Shown here in pieces: positions 24,466 to 32,490 of a stretch of DNA of 49,223 nucleotides; positions within the stretch are counted from its first letter, which is position 1, and every line of letters begins with the position of its first letter. The notes beneath the pieces are model-generated. The model did not search any database. It had not been told where the DNA came from and worked only from the letters and a program-made list of their open reading frames with translations. The stretch is from Nitrosotalea sp. GTDB lineage: Archaea; Thermoproteota; Nitrososphaeria; Nitrososphaerales; Nitrosopumilaceae. Where the stretch lies: NCBI GenBank assembly GCA_023251295.1, contig JAHEYZ010000004.1:1-49223 (forward strand), read 5' to 3'. A program made the translations under genes and the position numbers.

Positions 24466-25652
24466 TAAAAAATGTTAGTGTGCTTTATGGAAAGGAACTA
24501 GAGTATATCCAAAGTACAAATATCCGTATTTCAGGTCAATATATTGAAAAACTAGATTCTACTCTGAAGCCAACAAAAAAAGAAGAAGTTCATGATTGTG
24601 AAGGACTTTTAGTAATGCCGGGTTTGATTAACTCACACACTCATGTAGGTGATTCTATAGGAAAAGATTTAGGTATAGATTATGGAATAGAAGAAAAAAT
24701 CCATCCTGTTATGGGACTTAAACAAAGAATTTTACAAAATACTAAACCATCTCATCTTTCCAGTTTTATCAGAAACTCGTGCATCTCTATGATGAGAAAA
24801 GGAATAACCACCTTTGTTGATTTTAGAGAAGGAGGGTTTGAAGGAATAGTTATCCTGCAAAAGGCGATATCAAATCTTCCAATAAGATCCATTATCTTAG
24901 GGAGGATAGATTATTATCAAGACTACAAATTAATTAAAAATAACCAATCATTACCTAACTCTAAAAAGACTGAACTTTCTGCATTATTAAAAAAATGCGA
25001 TGGACTTGGAATAAGCGGCCCAAATGAGAACAGTGACTCAGTACTGAGATATTACTCACAAACCAAAAAAATTAGAGCAATCCATTCTGCAGAAACAACT
25101 GAAAGTTGTAAAGTCTCAAAAAAAACAACAGGAAAAACAGAAACTCAAAGAGCTATGATCCTAAGACCACATTTATTAATTCACATGACACACGCATCAA
25201 AAAAAGACCTTCAACTTGCTTCAAAAAATAAAGCAAGTATTGTCGTTTGTCCTAGAGCCAATGCTTCTCTTGCAGAAGGAATTCCTAATGTGAATTTAAT
25301 GATTCAATGTGGCTGTAACATTACCATGGGAACTGATAACGTAATGATTAACTCACCAGACATGTTTAGAGAAATGGATTATCTTTGGAAAGTCTCTATG
25401 GGTTTGCAAAAAAGGCGAGTTTCTCCAAAATCTATACTAAAAATGGCCACAGTGAATGTAGGAAATATGCTTCAAAATAGAAAATTAGGTTCAATTCAAT
25501 CCAATAGTTTAGCCGACTGTATTTTCATTGATAAACACGAAATAGATTTAGAGCCAATGCATGATCCTCATGCTTCAATTGTGCACAGGGCATCTGAAAC
25601 CGTAATCAAAGCAGTGATGATTGGTGGTAAAATAATACATGGTAAAATCTAG
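24459..25652 (+). CDS. Amidohydrolase-superfamily enzyme in the riboflavin operon
   Basis: This 397-residue protein is a complete metal-dependent amidohydrolase. His60 and His62 form the H-T-H pair on strand 1. His209 (I-H-S-A-E-T), His242/His245 (H-M-T-H-A-S) and Asp293 (G-T-D-N) fill the remaining metal and catalytic positions. The pattern is that of the cytosine/SAH-deaminase branch (TRZ/ATZ-like). It overlaps arfA by seven bases and arfC by 14 bases. The ArfA product needs deformylation before ArfC; the known archaeal deformylase ArfB is a creatininase-type protein and none is in this window. This enzyme is therefore a candidate for that step, by inference from position and chemistry. Confidence 0.85.
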   Translation: MLIKNVSVLYGKELEYIQSTNIRISGQYIEKLDSTLKPTKKEEVHDCEGLLVMPGLINSHTHVGDSIGKDLGIDYGIEEKIHPVMGLKQRILQNTKPSHLSSFIRNSCISMMRKGITTFVDFREGGFEGIVILQKAISNLPIRSIILGRIDYYQDYKLIKNNQSLPNSKKTELSALLKKCDGLGISGPNENSDSVLRYYSQTKKIRAIHSAETTESCKVSKKTTGKTETQRAMILRPHLLIHMTHASKKDLQLASKNKASIVVCPRANASLAEGIPNVNLMIQCGCNITMGTDNVMINSPDMFREMDYLWKVSMGLQKRRVSPKSILKMATVNVGNMLQNRKLGSIQSNSLADCIFIDKHEIDLEPMHDPHASIVHRASETVIKAVMIGGKIIHGKI

Positions 25653-26292
25653 ACCGTATGTAATACTCCGTTCATCAATAAGTTTAGATGGAAAGATAGC
25701 AACAAAAACTGGAAACTCTAACCTATCTTCAAAAAAAGATCTTTTAAGAGTACATAAACTTAGATCAAAAGTCGATGCAATTTTAATTGGAAAAAACACA
25801 ATGACGATCGATGATCCTCTTTTGACAGTAAGACATGTAGTGGGAAAAAACCCTGTTAGAGTTATTTTAGATTCAACTGGTTATGTAAAATCTAATTCTC
25901 AAATAATTCAAACATGCAGAAAAATTCCAACAATTATTGCCGTTTCTGAAAAGATCTCCGAAAAAAACATTGCTAGATTACAACGATATGGCCTAGAGGT
26001 AATAAAATGTGGTCATAAAAAAATAAACTTGAAAAAATTATTATACATATTAAAAAAGAAAAATATTAAAAAACTTTTAGTTGAAGGTGGGGGGACAACT
26101 AACTGGTCATTTTTCAAAGATGATCTTGTTGATGAAATTATAATTACAATCACTCCATACATAATTGGTGGAAAGAATGCAATTTCATTAGTACAGGGAA
26201 ATGGTTTTAACAAAATCTTAAAATCCCGTTCCCTCAAACTAAAAAACATTCATCATTTAAAAAATGAGTTAATACTTAGATATCTCGTTTAG
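25639..26292 (+). CDS. arfC: 2,5-diamino-6-ribosylaminopyrimidinone 5'-phosphate reductase
   Basis: The 217-residue protein belongs to the RibD C-terminal (DHFR-like) reductase family that reduces the ribosyl side chain to ribityl with NAD(P)H. Visible are S-L-D-G-K-I-A-T near the N-terminus, G-K-N-T-M-T-I-D-D-P-L-L-T-V-R around 51-65 (substrate and cofactor binding), P-V-R-V-I-L-D, and V-E-G-G-G-T-T-N near 148. There is no deaminase domain, which is usual in archaea. It ends the operon and overlaps the convergent TFE gene by four bases. Confidence 0.93.
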   Translation: MVKSRPYVILRSSISLDGKIATKTGNSNLSSKKDLLRVHKLRSKVDAILIGKNTMTIDDPLLTVRHVVGKNPVRVILDSTGYVKSNSQIIQTCRKIPTIIAVSEKISEKNIARLQRYGLEVIKCGHKKINLKKLLYILKKKNIKKLLVEGGGTTNWSFFKDDLVDEIIITITPYIIGGKNAISLVQGNGFNKILKSRSLKLKNIHHLKNELILRYLV

Positions 26293-26798
26293 TGCTTCAA
26301 GTCCTCATGCAATTCATCAATCTTATATTGTAGTGCTTTCTTGAGTTTATCATTTTTTATTATGTTTACCAGTTTCCCACAAGTAGGACATTTAAAAGAT
26401 AAATCCAAAGCCTTTTCAAAGGTTAATTTTGTGCAATCTTCATTTCCACAATGATAAAATTCAGCAGAACTTTCATAATCCAATCTTTGTTGAAGTCTTT
26501 CTGTAATTTTCTTTTTTTGATTTTCTATAAAATTATCTACCTCATCCTTTCGTGCACGCCATCTATAGACAAACCACCCTTTTTTCTCATCTTTTACTCT
26601 AATCCCTGTAATCAGGGCCTTTCCAAAAAGATCATATAAGACTTTTCTTACTATGTTTATTCTCAGACCTGTAGAGCTTGCAATTTCTTCATCAGTGGCA
26701 TCTTCTGTATTTAAAAGTGAGCGAGCAACTTTAAGATATTCGTCCCCGCCAATCAACGCTGCTATTTTTACAAAAGGATCTTCATGGCTAACTGTCAT
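26289..26798 (-). CDS. tfe: Transcription factor E, alpha subunit
   Basis: The protein has an extended winged helix at the N-terminus (I-A-A-L-I-G-G-D-E-Y-L then T-D-E-E-I-A-S) and a zinc ribbon (C-G-N-E-D-C ... C-P-T-C-G), the layout of archaeal TFE-alpha, which helps RNA polymerase open promoters. A TATA-like TAAATATA lies about 24 bases before the ATG at 26798, favouring that start (169 residues) over in-frame starts at 26807 or 26894. The longer form would overlap trm56. The gene follows trm56 on the same strand. Confidence 0.93.
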   Translation of the reverse strand: MTVSHEDPFVKIAALIGGDEYLKVARSLLNTEDATDEEIASSTGLRINIVRKVLYDLFGKALITGIRVKDEKKGWFVYRWRARKDEVDNFIENQKKKITERLQQRLDYESSAEFYHCGNEDCTKLTFEKALDLSFKCPTCGKLVNIIKNDKLKKALQYKIDELHEDLKH

Positions 26799-26823
26799 TG
26801 TGGTCATTAGTTGGAATCTATAT

Positions 26824-27351
26824 TTATTCAATTGTTTTATCTTGTACTTTTTTTCCTTTTTTAGTAGGAATGATTTCCTTCTGAGAATTTTCATGTTTCT
26901 TAAGAAATTGTCTTCCTTGCAAAATCCTATCTAAAAATACTGCTAAGGCACTGATCTCAGAATGAGGTTGATTGCTAACAGCTACATTATAATCCGCAAG
27001 ATCATAAACTTCACGTGGGACTTTTTCGGCTCCTACCACAATAAGAACCTGCTCCTCTTGTCTTATCTTATCGACAACAGAATCAATATTCTCTCCATAC
27101 ATTGTAAGATGAACAACATTGAAAGAGCTCTTTTTTGATTTTAGAACTTTTTTCCAGTTATCTATGATTTCGACCTCAAAGTTGCCTCCCCATGTTTTGT
27201 TTACATCAGATATCGTTTTTTTGATTTCTGGGTTTACTTCTTGCATGAGTATTTTCGAAGCTCCAAAAGCTCTTGAAACAAGAGCAACATGCGTTGTTAC
27301 TCTATCATCACGTACTAGTCTTTGACCTATTCTTAAGACTTCAATCTTCAT
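26824..27351 (-). CDS. trm56: tRNA (cytidine-56) 2'-O-methyltransferase
   Basis: This 175-residue SPOUT-class protein matches aTrm56, an archaea-specific enzyme that methylates C56 in the T loop of tRNA. The N-terminus [19 protein letters not shown] is diagnostic. The knot region has V-V-G-A-E-K-V-P and later [12 protein letters not shown]. Length is normal. It overlaps the end of hflX by 11 bases, so the two are translated from one message. Confidence 0.94.
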   Translation of the reverse strand: MKIEVLRIGQRLVRDDRVTTHVALVSRAFGASKILMQEVNPEIKKTISDVNKTWGGNFEVEIIDNWKKVLKSKKSSFNVVHLTMYGENIDSVVDKIRQEEQVLIVVGAEKVPREVYDLADYNVAVSNQPHSEISALAVFLDRILQGRQFLKKHENSQKEIIPTKKGKKVQDKTIE

Positions 27352-28468
27352 AATTAATCTTGAATTCTGATTGTGGTGGTTTCAACTTTTCAGTCACAAT
27401 CGGTTTACTCTCTAAAAATATTAACAGAAGATCCTTTAATTGTGAAATATTTTGTTTTGTTACCGCGGAGATAGGTATCAATTTTTTGTTTTCCTTTAAT
27501 CCAAGATAATCTATTTTTTCCATAATTTCATCTGCTAGTACAAGATCTGACTTATTTAACACAAAAATTATTTTGTCTTGGTCTACACCAAGTTCTTCCA
27601 AGGTACCTATGCAACTTCTGAATTTCTTTTTTAATTCAAAAATAGGGTCACTTATGTCAATTACGAGGATTACCACATCTGTGTAAATAAGTTCCTCAAG
27701 TGTAGATTTGAAAGCTTCAATCATGTATGCAGGAAGTCTGCTTATGAATCCGACCGTATCTGATATTAGCACTTCAATTTTTGTAAGTTTAATTTTTCTC
27801 GTTGTTGTAGAAAGAGTTGTGAAGAGCTTTACATTCTCTTCTTGTTTTTCCCCCGTTAAAGCATTAAAGAGAGTTGTTTTTCCAGCTGACGTATAGCCTG
27901 CAAGAGAGATAGTTTTGAATCCCATTCTGTCTCTACTTTGTCTATGTAATGCGCGTTGTTTTCCAGCTTTTACCAGTTTTGATTTGATGGCCGTCATTCG
28001 ATTCTTTATATCGTTGAAATAAACATCAACTTCAAATTTGCCAATTCCCATGAAACCTGGTTGTTCCCCCATTTTTGCCAATCTAACTTTTTCCTTTGCA
28101 TGTGACATTTCATATCTTAATTGTGCCATCTTTACCTGTAATTTTGATTCTGAACTTGTTGCATTACGATCAAATATCTCAAGAATCAAAGACTCTCTGT
28201 CCATTATGTTGGTTTTCAGTTTGGAAGCAAGGTTATAGTTCTGACTAGGCTTGAGATATTCATCAAAAATTATGACATCTGGTCTTGTTGATTTTATTAA
28301 TTCATTTATTTCCTCTACTTTTCCTTCACCTATGCCAAATTTGGCTTTATTAAGAAATTTCTGCTTGATTATTTTGAAAACGTGATATCCTGCTGATTCA
28401 CAAAGGGCAAGGGCCTCTTTCACAATGTCTTCCCTTTCATAGGTAATCAGGATTGCCTGGCTTTTCAT
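27341..28468 (-). CDS. hflX: HflX-type ribosome-associated GTPase
   Basis: The 375-residue GTPase has the N-terminal HflX domain ([10 protein letters not shown] near 44-53, then a long helical hairpin 105-180) and a G domain. The P-loop is G-Y-T-S-A-G-K-T-T (191-199), G3 is D-T-V-G-F near 237 and G4 is N-K-S-D near 308. HflX binds the large ribosomal subunit and is linked to rescue or recycling of ribosomes. Its neighbours are RNA and transcription genes on the same strand. Confidence 0.95.
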   Translation of the reverse strand: MKSQAILITYEREDIVKEALALCESAGYHVFKIIKQKFLNKAKFGIGEGKVEEINELIKSTRPDVIIFDEYLKPSQNYNLASKLKTNIMDRESLILEIFDRNATSSESKLQVKMAQLRYEMSHAKEKVRLAKMGEQPGFMGIGKFEVDVYFNDIKNRMTAIKSKLVKAGKQRALHRQSRDRMGFKTISLAGYTSAGKTTLFNALTGEKQEENVKLFTTLSTTTRKIKLTKIEVLISDTVGFISRLPAYMIEAFKSTLEELIYTDVVILVIDISDPIFELKKKFRSCIGTLEELGVDQDKIIFVLNKSDLVLADEIMEKIDYLGLKENKKLIPISAVTKQNISQLKDLLLIFLESKPIVTEKLKPPQSEFKINYED

Positions 28469-28493
28469 ATTTTAAAAGTGATACATTCGTGTC

Positions 28494-29537
28494 TTATTGC
28501 TTTCGCAAAGTCTTCTCTATTGTCATATTCATGACTATTTCAGCTATGTCACTTGCATATTCTGAAACTCTCCGTATGTTTTCTATCATTCTCCTTACAC
28601 GATAAACCTCTTCGTCGTCTCGTAACGATTTAATGTTCTCTAATAACTTTTTTTCATATCTTGTAATCTCAACTGTTTTTTGGATAGCAATCTCTGCTTG
28701 AACAAAATCCTTCTTGAACAGAGCTAGACATGCCTCATCAAGTACAGATAGGGAAAAATTGCTCATCTCACGGATCCCATCCATCACTGATTTTCTTACC
28801 GGTTTTTTAAACTCTAAAAGATCCTTTGCTATACCGACTGCATGATCCCCGACTCTCTCTATGTTTTTTACAATTACTCTATATCCAAGACAGCTTCTAG
28901 CATTTTCAAACCCCATTTCTTTTAACATATGTTCATTTTGAATTGCAATCTTTAGCTGTCTTATGATGTAGAAGCTAAATCTGTCCACCTCATCATCACT
29001 ATTAATGACCTCATTTGCAAGATCAAAATTTGCCTCTTCAAGTGCAAGGAGTGCATCATTCTGCATAGATTTTGCGATAAGGAGCATTCTTTTGAATGCC
29101 CCATCTATTGTGAGCTCAAACAGATTTATCAATACTTGAATTGTAATGCCATCAGTAGAATCTGCAATTATTTCAGTTCCCATAAGAACTCTTTTGACAG
29201 CATCTTTCACTGCTAATCTTTGCGATGTTTTCAATCTACCTACTTTTGGTTTTACATTAATGGTTTTGAAACCAAGGAAATATAGCGAAACTAACTTGCG
29301 TACAATCACTGAACTTTCATCATCAGGATTTATTTCAAAGGTAGCATCCTCAGTCTCCATTACTTTTGTATGATGTCTTGATGGAGTGATTTGTAACGTT
29401 GACGTTCCTTGTCTTACTATTGTAACTTGATCACCTTGTTTTAATCCCAAATCCAATACCCATTCTTTTGGCAGTGAAACAATATAGGAAGATTTTCCAG
29501 TAAACTGAATTTTTCTCAATTCTTCGTTATTTGTCAT
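28494..29537 (-). CDS. AbrB-PhoU fusion, phosphate-type regulator
   Basis: The protein begins with a SpoVT/AbrB-like DNA-binding domain (F-T-G-K-S-S-Y-I-V-S-L-P-K-E-W-V near 13-28, then G-D-Q-V-T). Two three-helix PhoU units follow, with E-V-I-N-S-D-D-E-V-D-R and R-V-G-D-H-A-V matching PhoU metal-binding patterns. ATG 29537 is chosen because ACTATATAGT lies about 26 bases upstream; an ATG at 29552 would add five residues. Archaeal members are thought to control phosphate uptake genes, though no transporter is in this window. The total length is 347 residues. Confidence 0.9.
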   Translation of the reverse strand: MTNNEELRKIQFTGKSSYIVSLPKEWVLDLGLKQGDQVTIVRQGTSTLQITPSRHHTKVMETEDATFEINPDDESSVIVRKLVSLYFLGFKTINVKPKVGRLKTSQRLAVKDAVKRVLMGTEIIADSTDGITIQVLINLFELTIDGAFKRMLLIAKSMQNDALLALEEANFDLANEVINSDDEVDRFSFYIIRQLKIAIQNEHMLKEMGFENARSCLGYRVIVKNIERVGDHAVGIAKDLLEFKKPVRKSVMDGIREMSNFSLSVLDEACLALFKKDFVQAEIAIQKTVEITRYEKKLLENIKSLRDDEEVYRVRRMIENIRRVSEYASDIAEIVMNMTIEKTLRKQ

Positions 29538-29558
29538 AAAACACCTTTTCATATCCCT

Positions 29559-29589
29559 ACTATATAGTTATTCTAAAATGCTATATAGT
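29559..29589. promoter_or_regulatory. Two palindromic CTATATAG boxes in a divergent promoter
   Basis: ACTATATAGT at 29559-29568 and CTATATAG at 29581-29588 are 21 bases apart, about two helical turns. The first has correct spacing to be the TATA box of the AbrB-PhoU gene. The second may serve the PUA gene at 29642 or be a second operator half. Their palindromic form could also suit a symmetric DNA-binding protein such as AbrB. Confidence 0.45.
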
Positions 29590-29641
29590 AAGTTGATAAA
29601 TTGGAAAAACAATTACAGCCCCATAACTACAACCTGTTGAT

Positions 29642-30100
29642 TTGGATTCAATTCTAAAACTCAAGTGTACCATTGATGCACTTTTTGGTACTGGTGCGTC
29701 AAAATATCTCCCAAAAGAAATTGTGATAAAATATTCAAAAAGAACTGGACGCATTCAACATGTATTCCAAAATGAAAAACTTCTTTGTACCTTAAGAATA
29801 GATGGAGGCCTTGCAATTACACCACATTTTGCACAGATGTTGTTGAAAAGAAAAAAATTCAAAGAAAACTGTCTTAAAGTAGACGAAGATTCAAAACCAT
29901 TTGTAGAAAAGGGAAGCTCTGTCTTCTGTAAACATGTAGTTTGGTGTGGGAAAAATATACTGATTGGAGCAGATGTTCCAGTTCTCTACAATGATACTGT
30001 CATTGCAGTTGGTAGATCTGTTCTCTCTTCCCGAATGATTAAAAGCCTAAAACACGGGGTGGCCATAAAGATCAGAGATAGTTTAAAAAGTCCAACCTGA
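29642..30100 (+). CDS. PUA-domain RNA-binding protein
   Basis: The 152-residue protein (TTG start) ends in a PUA domain (V-E-K-G-S-S-V-F-C-K-H-V ... I-L-I-G-A-D-V-P-V-L-Y-N-D-T-V-I-A-V-G), the RNA-binding module of archaeosine transglycosylases and pseudouridine synthases. The preceding 75 residues resemble the domain that precedes PUA in archaeal TGT-related proteins. There is no catalytic domain. It probably binds tRNA or rRNA. It lies 14 bases upstream of the NAC gene. Confidence 0.82.
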   Translation: MDSILKLKCTIDALFGTGASKYLPKEIVIKYSKRTGRIQHVFQNEKLLCTLRIDGGLAITPHFAQMLLKRKKFKENCLKVDEDSKPFVEKGSSVFCKHVVWCGKNILIGADVPVLYNDTVIAVGRSVLSSRMIKSLKHGVAIKIRDSLKSPT

Positions 30101-30114
30101 TCAGTGGATAATAC

Positions 30115-30456
30115 ATGATGCGTGGCGGCAACCGCGAGATGCGGAGAATGTTAGACAAGATGGGCCTAGAGATGAAAGAAATCCCTAACGTACAGGAAGT
30201 AATCATCAAGACGGATAAAAAGGAGATTATTATTCAAAAACCTGCAGTATCAGAAATGAAATCTAAAGATAATTCCATTTTCCAAGTCATTGCAGAAAGT
30301 TATGAAGAGCGGGAATTAGAAGTGCCTATATTTAGCGAAGAAGACATAATGTTAGTTTCACAGCAAGCTGGTGTCTCACAAGAAGCAGCAAATAATGCCC
30401 TTGTGGAAGCCAAAGGAGATCTTGCAAGAGCAATCTTGTTACTTACAACCAAATGA
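30115..30456 (+). CDS. nac: Nascent polypeptide-associated complex protein
   Basis: This 113-residue protein has R-R-M-L-D-K-M-G-L-E-M-K-E-I near the N-terminus and a NAC core (E-V-I-I-K-T-D-K-K-E-I-I-I). A UBA domain lies at the C-terminus (D-I-M-L-V-S-Q-Q-A-G-V-S ... A-L-V-E-A-K-G-D-L-A-R-A-I-L-L-L). In archaea it forms a homodimer at the ribosome exit. Two adjacent ATG codons (30115 and 30118) could each start it. It follows the PUA gene closely. Confidence 0.95.
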   Translation: MMRGGNREMRRMLDKMGLEMKEIPNVQEVIIKTDKKEIIIQKPAVSEMKSKDNSIFQVIAESYEERELEVPIFSEEDIMLVSQQAGVSQEAANNALVEAKGDLARAILLLTTK

Positions 30457-30491
30457 AGGATTTAATAACAGGATTTTGAGGTGTAGCCATA

Positions 30492-30824
30492 ATGAGTGAA
30501 GTCGCTGTTTCTAAGGTTGAAGGGATAATCAAGACTCTCTCTGAACTAGAAGAGAACATTGACTCCTTAAATGAAAAAGTCGCAGATATGAAAAAGAATC
30601 TTCATACAAAAGTCGAAAATGAGATAGAAACTCTTCGAGAAAAGATAATTGAAATGGCTACAAAAGAATCTGAATTTATGATATCAAAGACAAGAGATGC
30701 TGCAAGTCAAGAAGCAAAGAAAATACTAAATGATGGTGAAAAGAGCCTTGCCGAAATTAAAACCAAAATAAGCGAAAAATTTGACGAGGCTGTAGACGAA
30801 ACTGTTTCTTCTATATTGAAATAA
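30492..30824 (+). CDS. Coiled-coil protein, possibly A-type ATPase subunit H-like
   Basis: The 110-residue protein is almost entirely a charged coiled coil, with heptads from about 10 to 100 and the ending D-E-A-V-D-E-T-V-S-S-I-L-K. That ending and the A-x2-E-A-K-K-I-L segment resemble the small peripheral-stalk subunit H of archaeal ATP synthases. No other ATPase genes lie nearby, so this is tentative. It follows nac by 35 bases. Other coiled-coil families could match equally well. Confidence 0.5.
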   Translation: MSEVAVSKVEGIIKTLSELEENIDSLNEKVADMKKNLHTKVENEIETLREKIIEMATKESEFMISKTRDAASQEAKKILNDGEKSLAEIKTKISEKFDEAVDETVSSILK

Positions 30825-30886
30825 GAATAAAACCTTAAATTTTGCTGTAGTCAAGATAAACCATAGCCTATCATACTAAAAACAGT

Positions 30887-31516
30887 ATTGCGGTAGCAAC
30901 AGTTTATGGCAGATCTTATTTCAAATTCGTAAAGACGTTACAATTCTTAAAGATAAAGTATGATTCTATACTCCCAAATGAAATTAACAAATCAGATAAA
31001 AGGCTTATTCTTACAACAATAAATGATGTACCAAATATTAATAATAAATTGGTATTATATGACGAAGAGTTTAATGCAGATCCTACAGTAATCAGAGCAT
31101 TGATCATTCAAAAACTTGAATCAGGCATGCATGAAAATTCTCTTGTAATAGGAATAGATCCTGGTAATAGAATCGGATTATCTATTTTTTATCATCAAAA
31201 AGAGATCGAACGTTCAATATACACATCGCTTGATGAATTGATATCTCACGTTGTAAAAATTTTATCTGGGTTAAAGGCTGATAGAAAAATTGTAAAAATA
31301 GGAAATGGAAACTTGAAGATAGCTAAACAAATAACTAATCTCTTAAATCTAAAATTCTGTTCACATTTTGAATTAGAATTTGTTGATGAACGTAGAACCT
31401 CCTTGAGAACAAAAAATTATAACAAAAGGGGAGAACGTGACAAAATGTCTGCAAGATATATCTCACAAAGAGAAGGATTTCGTCATCTTGTTTTGCCATT
31501 ATCCAGAACAGGCTAA
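30887..31516 (+). CDS. RuvX/YqgF-like RNase H-fold protein, unusual start
   Basis: The C-terminal two thirds carry I-G-I-D-P-G-N-R-I-G-L-S-I-F, an RNase H-fold catalytic-Asp strand. F-V-D-E-R-R-T-S follows, matching the D-E-R-x-T-S/T motif of RuvX/YqgF, with a final D-K-M-S-A-R-Y. The first canonical start (TTG 31049) would cut off a coding-like N-terminus that stays open to a stop at 30857. That extension reads A-V-A-T-V-Y-G-R-S-Y-F-K-F and further. The likely start is ATT at 30887, or a nearby non-standard codon. The protein may be a nuclease or resolvase for structured nucleic acid. Fold and motifs are moderately clear; function is inferred. Confidence 0.55.
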   Translation: MAVATVYGRSYFKFVKTLQFLKIKYDSILPNEINKSDKRLILTTINDVPNINNKLVLYDEEFNADPTVIRALIIQKLESGMHENSLVIGIDPGNRIGLSIFYHQKEIERSIYTSLDELISHVVKILSGLKADRKIVKIGNGNLKIAKQITNLLNLKFCSHFELEFVDERRTSLRTKNYNKRGERDKMSARYISQREGFRHLVLPLSRTG

Positions 31517-31784
31517 TTTTGAAATTTTTCTGATGAACTCATTCCTTAAAAAAATCTTTATTAAGAAGCATCGAAATTTCTTGTAAAAAATATTAATTTG
31601 TTATTTTTAAAAAAACATACATTTTTATATAGCTTTTTTGTTTTTTTCTGAAAACTATGTAATGGTTCAAGAAGGACCAATGTAATTTTTCAATAAAATT
31701 ATCATTAATCATATAAAAAATTGTGATCCACCCTTAAATAGTTAGTATTACTATAAGTAATTACATAAGGAAAGTGAATGAAAA

Positions 31785-32138
31785 ATGACATGTAAAGGAA
31801 TATGCACAAGATACAAGGCACAAAAGCCAGTTGGTACGGGTCGCTATGCATCAGGTCAGAAAAGATGCCAGATTTGTGAAATTTTCATAAAGTGGGAAGG
31901 GCTCTGGTGTCCATGCTGTGGATACAGGTTGCGAACAAAACCAAGAAACCTAAAATACAAAGCAAAATTGCGTGCTAGAGTCGAAGCTGATTCTCAGCTT
32001 GAATCTGTTGCCGTAAAAGCTGCAGAGGTAGAAGAGATAGAAGTGGAGGCAGTAGTAAAAAAGCCTACAAGAAGGGTTAAGACTAGAAAAGATATCGTGA
32101 AGAAAGTAGCCATGGCTCCGGTAGCAATAAAGGCCTAA
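31785..32138 (+). CDS. Conserved Cys-rich zinc-finger protein with basic tail
   Basis: The 117-residue protein has many Cys in the first 50 residues: M-T-C-K-G-I-C, then K-R-C-Q-I-C-E-I-F, then W-C-P-C-C-G-Y-R-L-R-T-K-P-R-N, enough for one or two zinc sites. The tail alternates Val/Ala/Glu and becomes Lys/Arg-rich. Proteins of this pattern are typical of thaumarchaea, often in several copies, and have no assigned function that I know. A long AT-rich leader (31517-31784) with AAGGAAAGTGA ahead of the ATG suggests translation by a Shine-Dalgarno-like site. Nucleic-acid binding is a reasonable guess. Confidence 0.7.
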   Translation: MTCKGICTRYKAQKPVGTGRYASGQKRCQICEIFIKWEGLWCPCCGYRLRTKPRNLKYKAKLRARVEADSQLESVAVKAAEVEEIEVEAVVKKPTRRVKTRKDIVKKVAMAPVAIKA

Positions 32139-32151
32139 CTGTCGTAGACGA

Positions 32152-32490
32152 TTGGTGTCACAAGTAGGTTATAAGAAAAAAACCGTTAAAGTTGAAAATA
32201 GGGAATTCTTGGTTCAGATAGTTCCATTTGATAATGGTAATTTTATTTCAATAACTGAAGGGAGAGAAAAGATTGGTGCTATGGTTGTGTCAATCGGCTC
32301 TGGACCTCGTACCAGTGCAGTTACAGTAATACCATCCAAATCTGAATCTCTTTTTGTTAAAATGATCTCGGAACGTATAGCCTTGATTATTAACGGAATT
32401 TGTATTGTTTCTATTAGTACACTAAAAGATCTTGGATTGGAAGATATGAAAATCATCATGAATGAAATAATGGAGATTGTTAAACAATGA
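32152..32490 (+). CDS. Small protein of unknown function, possible proteasome-assembly-chaperone-like fold
   Basis: The 112-residue protein (TTG start) is an alpha/beta chain. Two beta hairpins (F-L-V-Q-I-V-P-F and F-I-S-I-T-E-G-R-E-K-I-G-A-M-V-V-S) are followed by a helix (I-S-E-R-I-A-L-I-I-N-G), a strand (C-I-V-S-I-S-T) and a C-terminal helix. This order resembles the Pac3/Pac4 chaperone fold, but the similarity is faint. It follows the zinc-finger gene by 13 bases and overlaps the UbiD gene by four bases, so it is translationally linked to that decarboxylase. Confidence 0.55.
   Translation: MVSQVGYKKKTVKVENREFLVQIVPFDNGNFISITEGREKIGAMVVSIGSGPRTSAVTVIPSKSESLFVKMISERIALIINGICIVSISTLKDLGLEDMKIIMNEIMEIVKQ

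Noticed and set aside
31517-31784. Small RNA or extra gene in the AT-rich gap before the zinc-finger gene
   Set aside because: It holds runs of A and T and scattered TATA-like strings but no frame with a domain or stable GC-rich fold.
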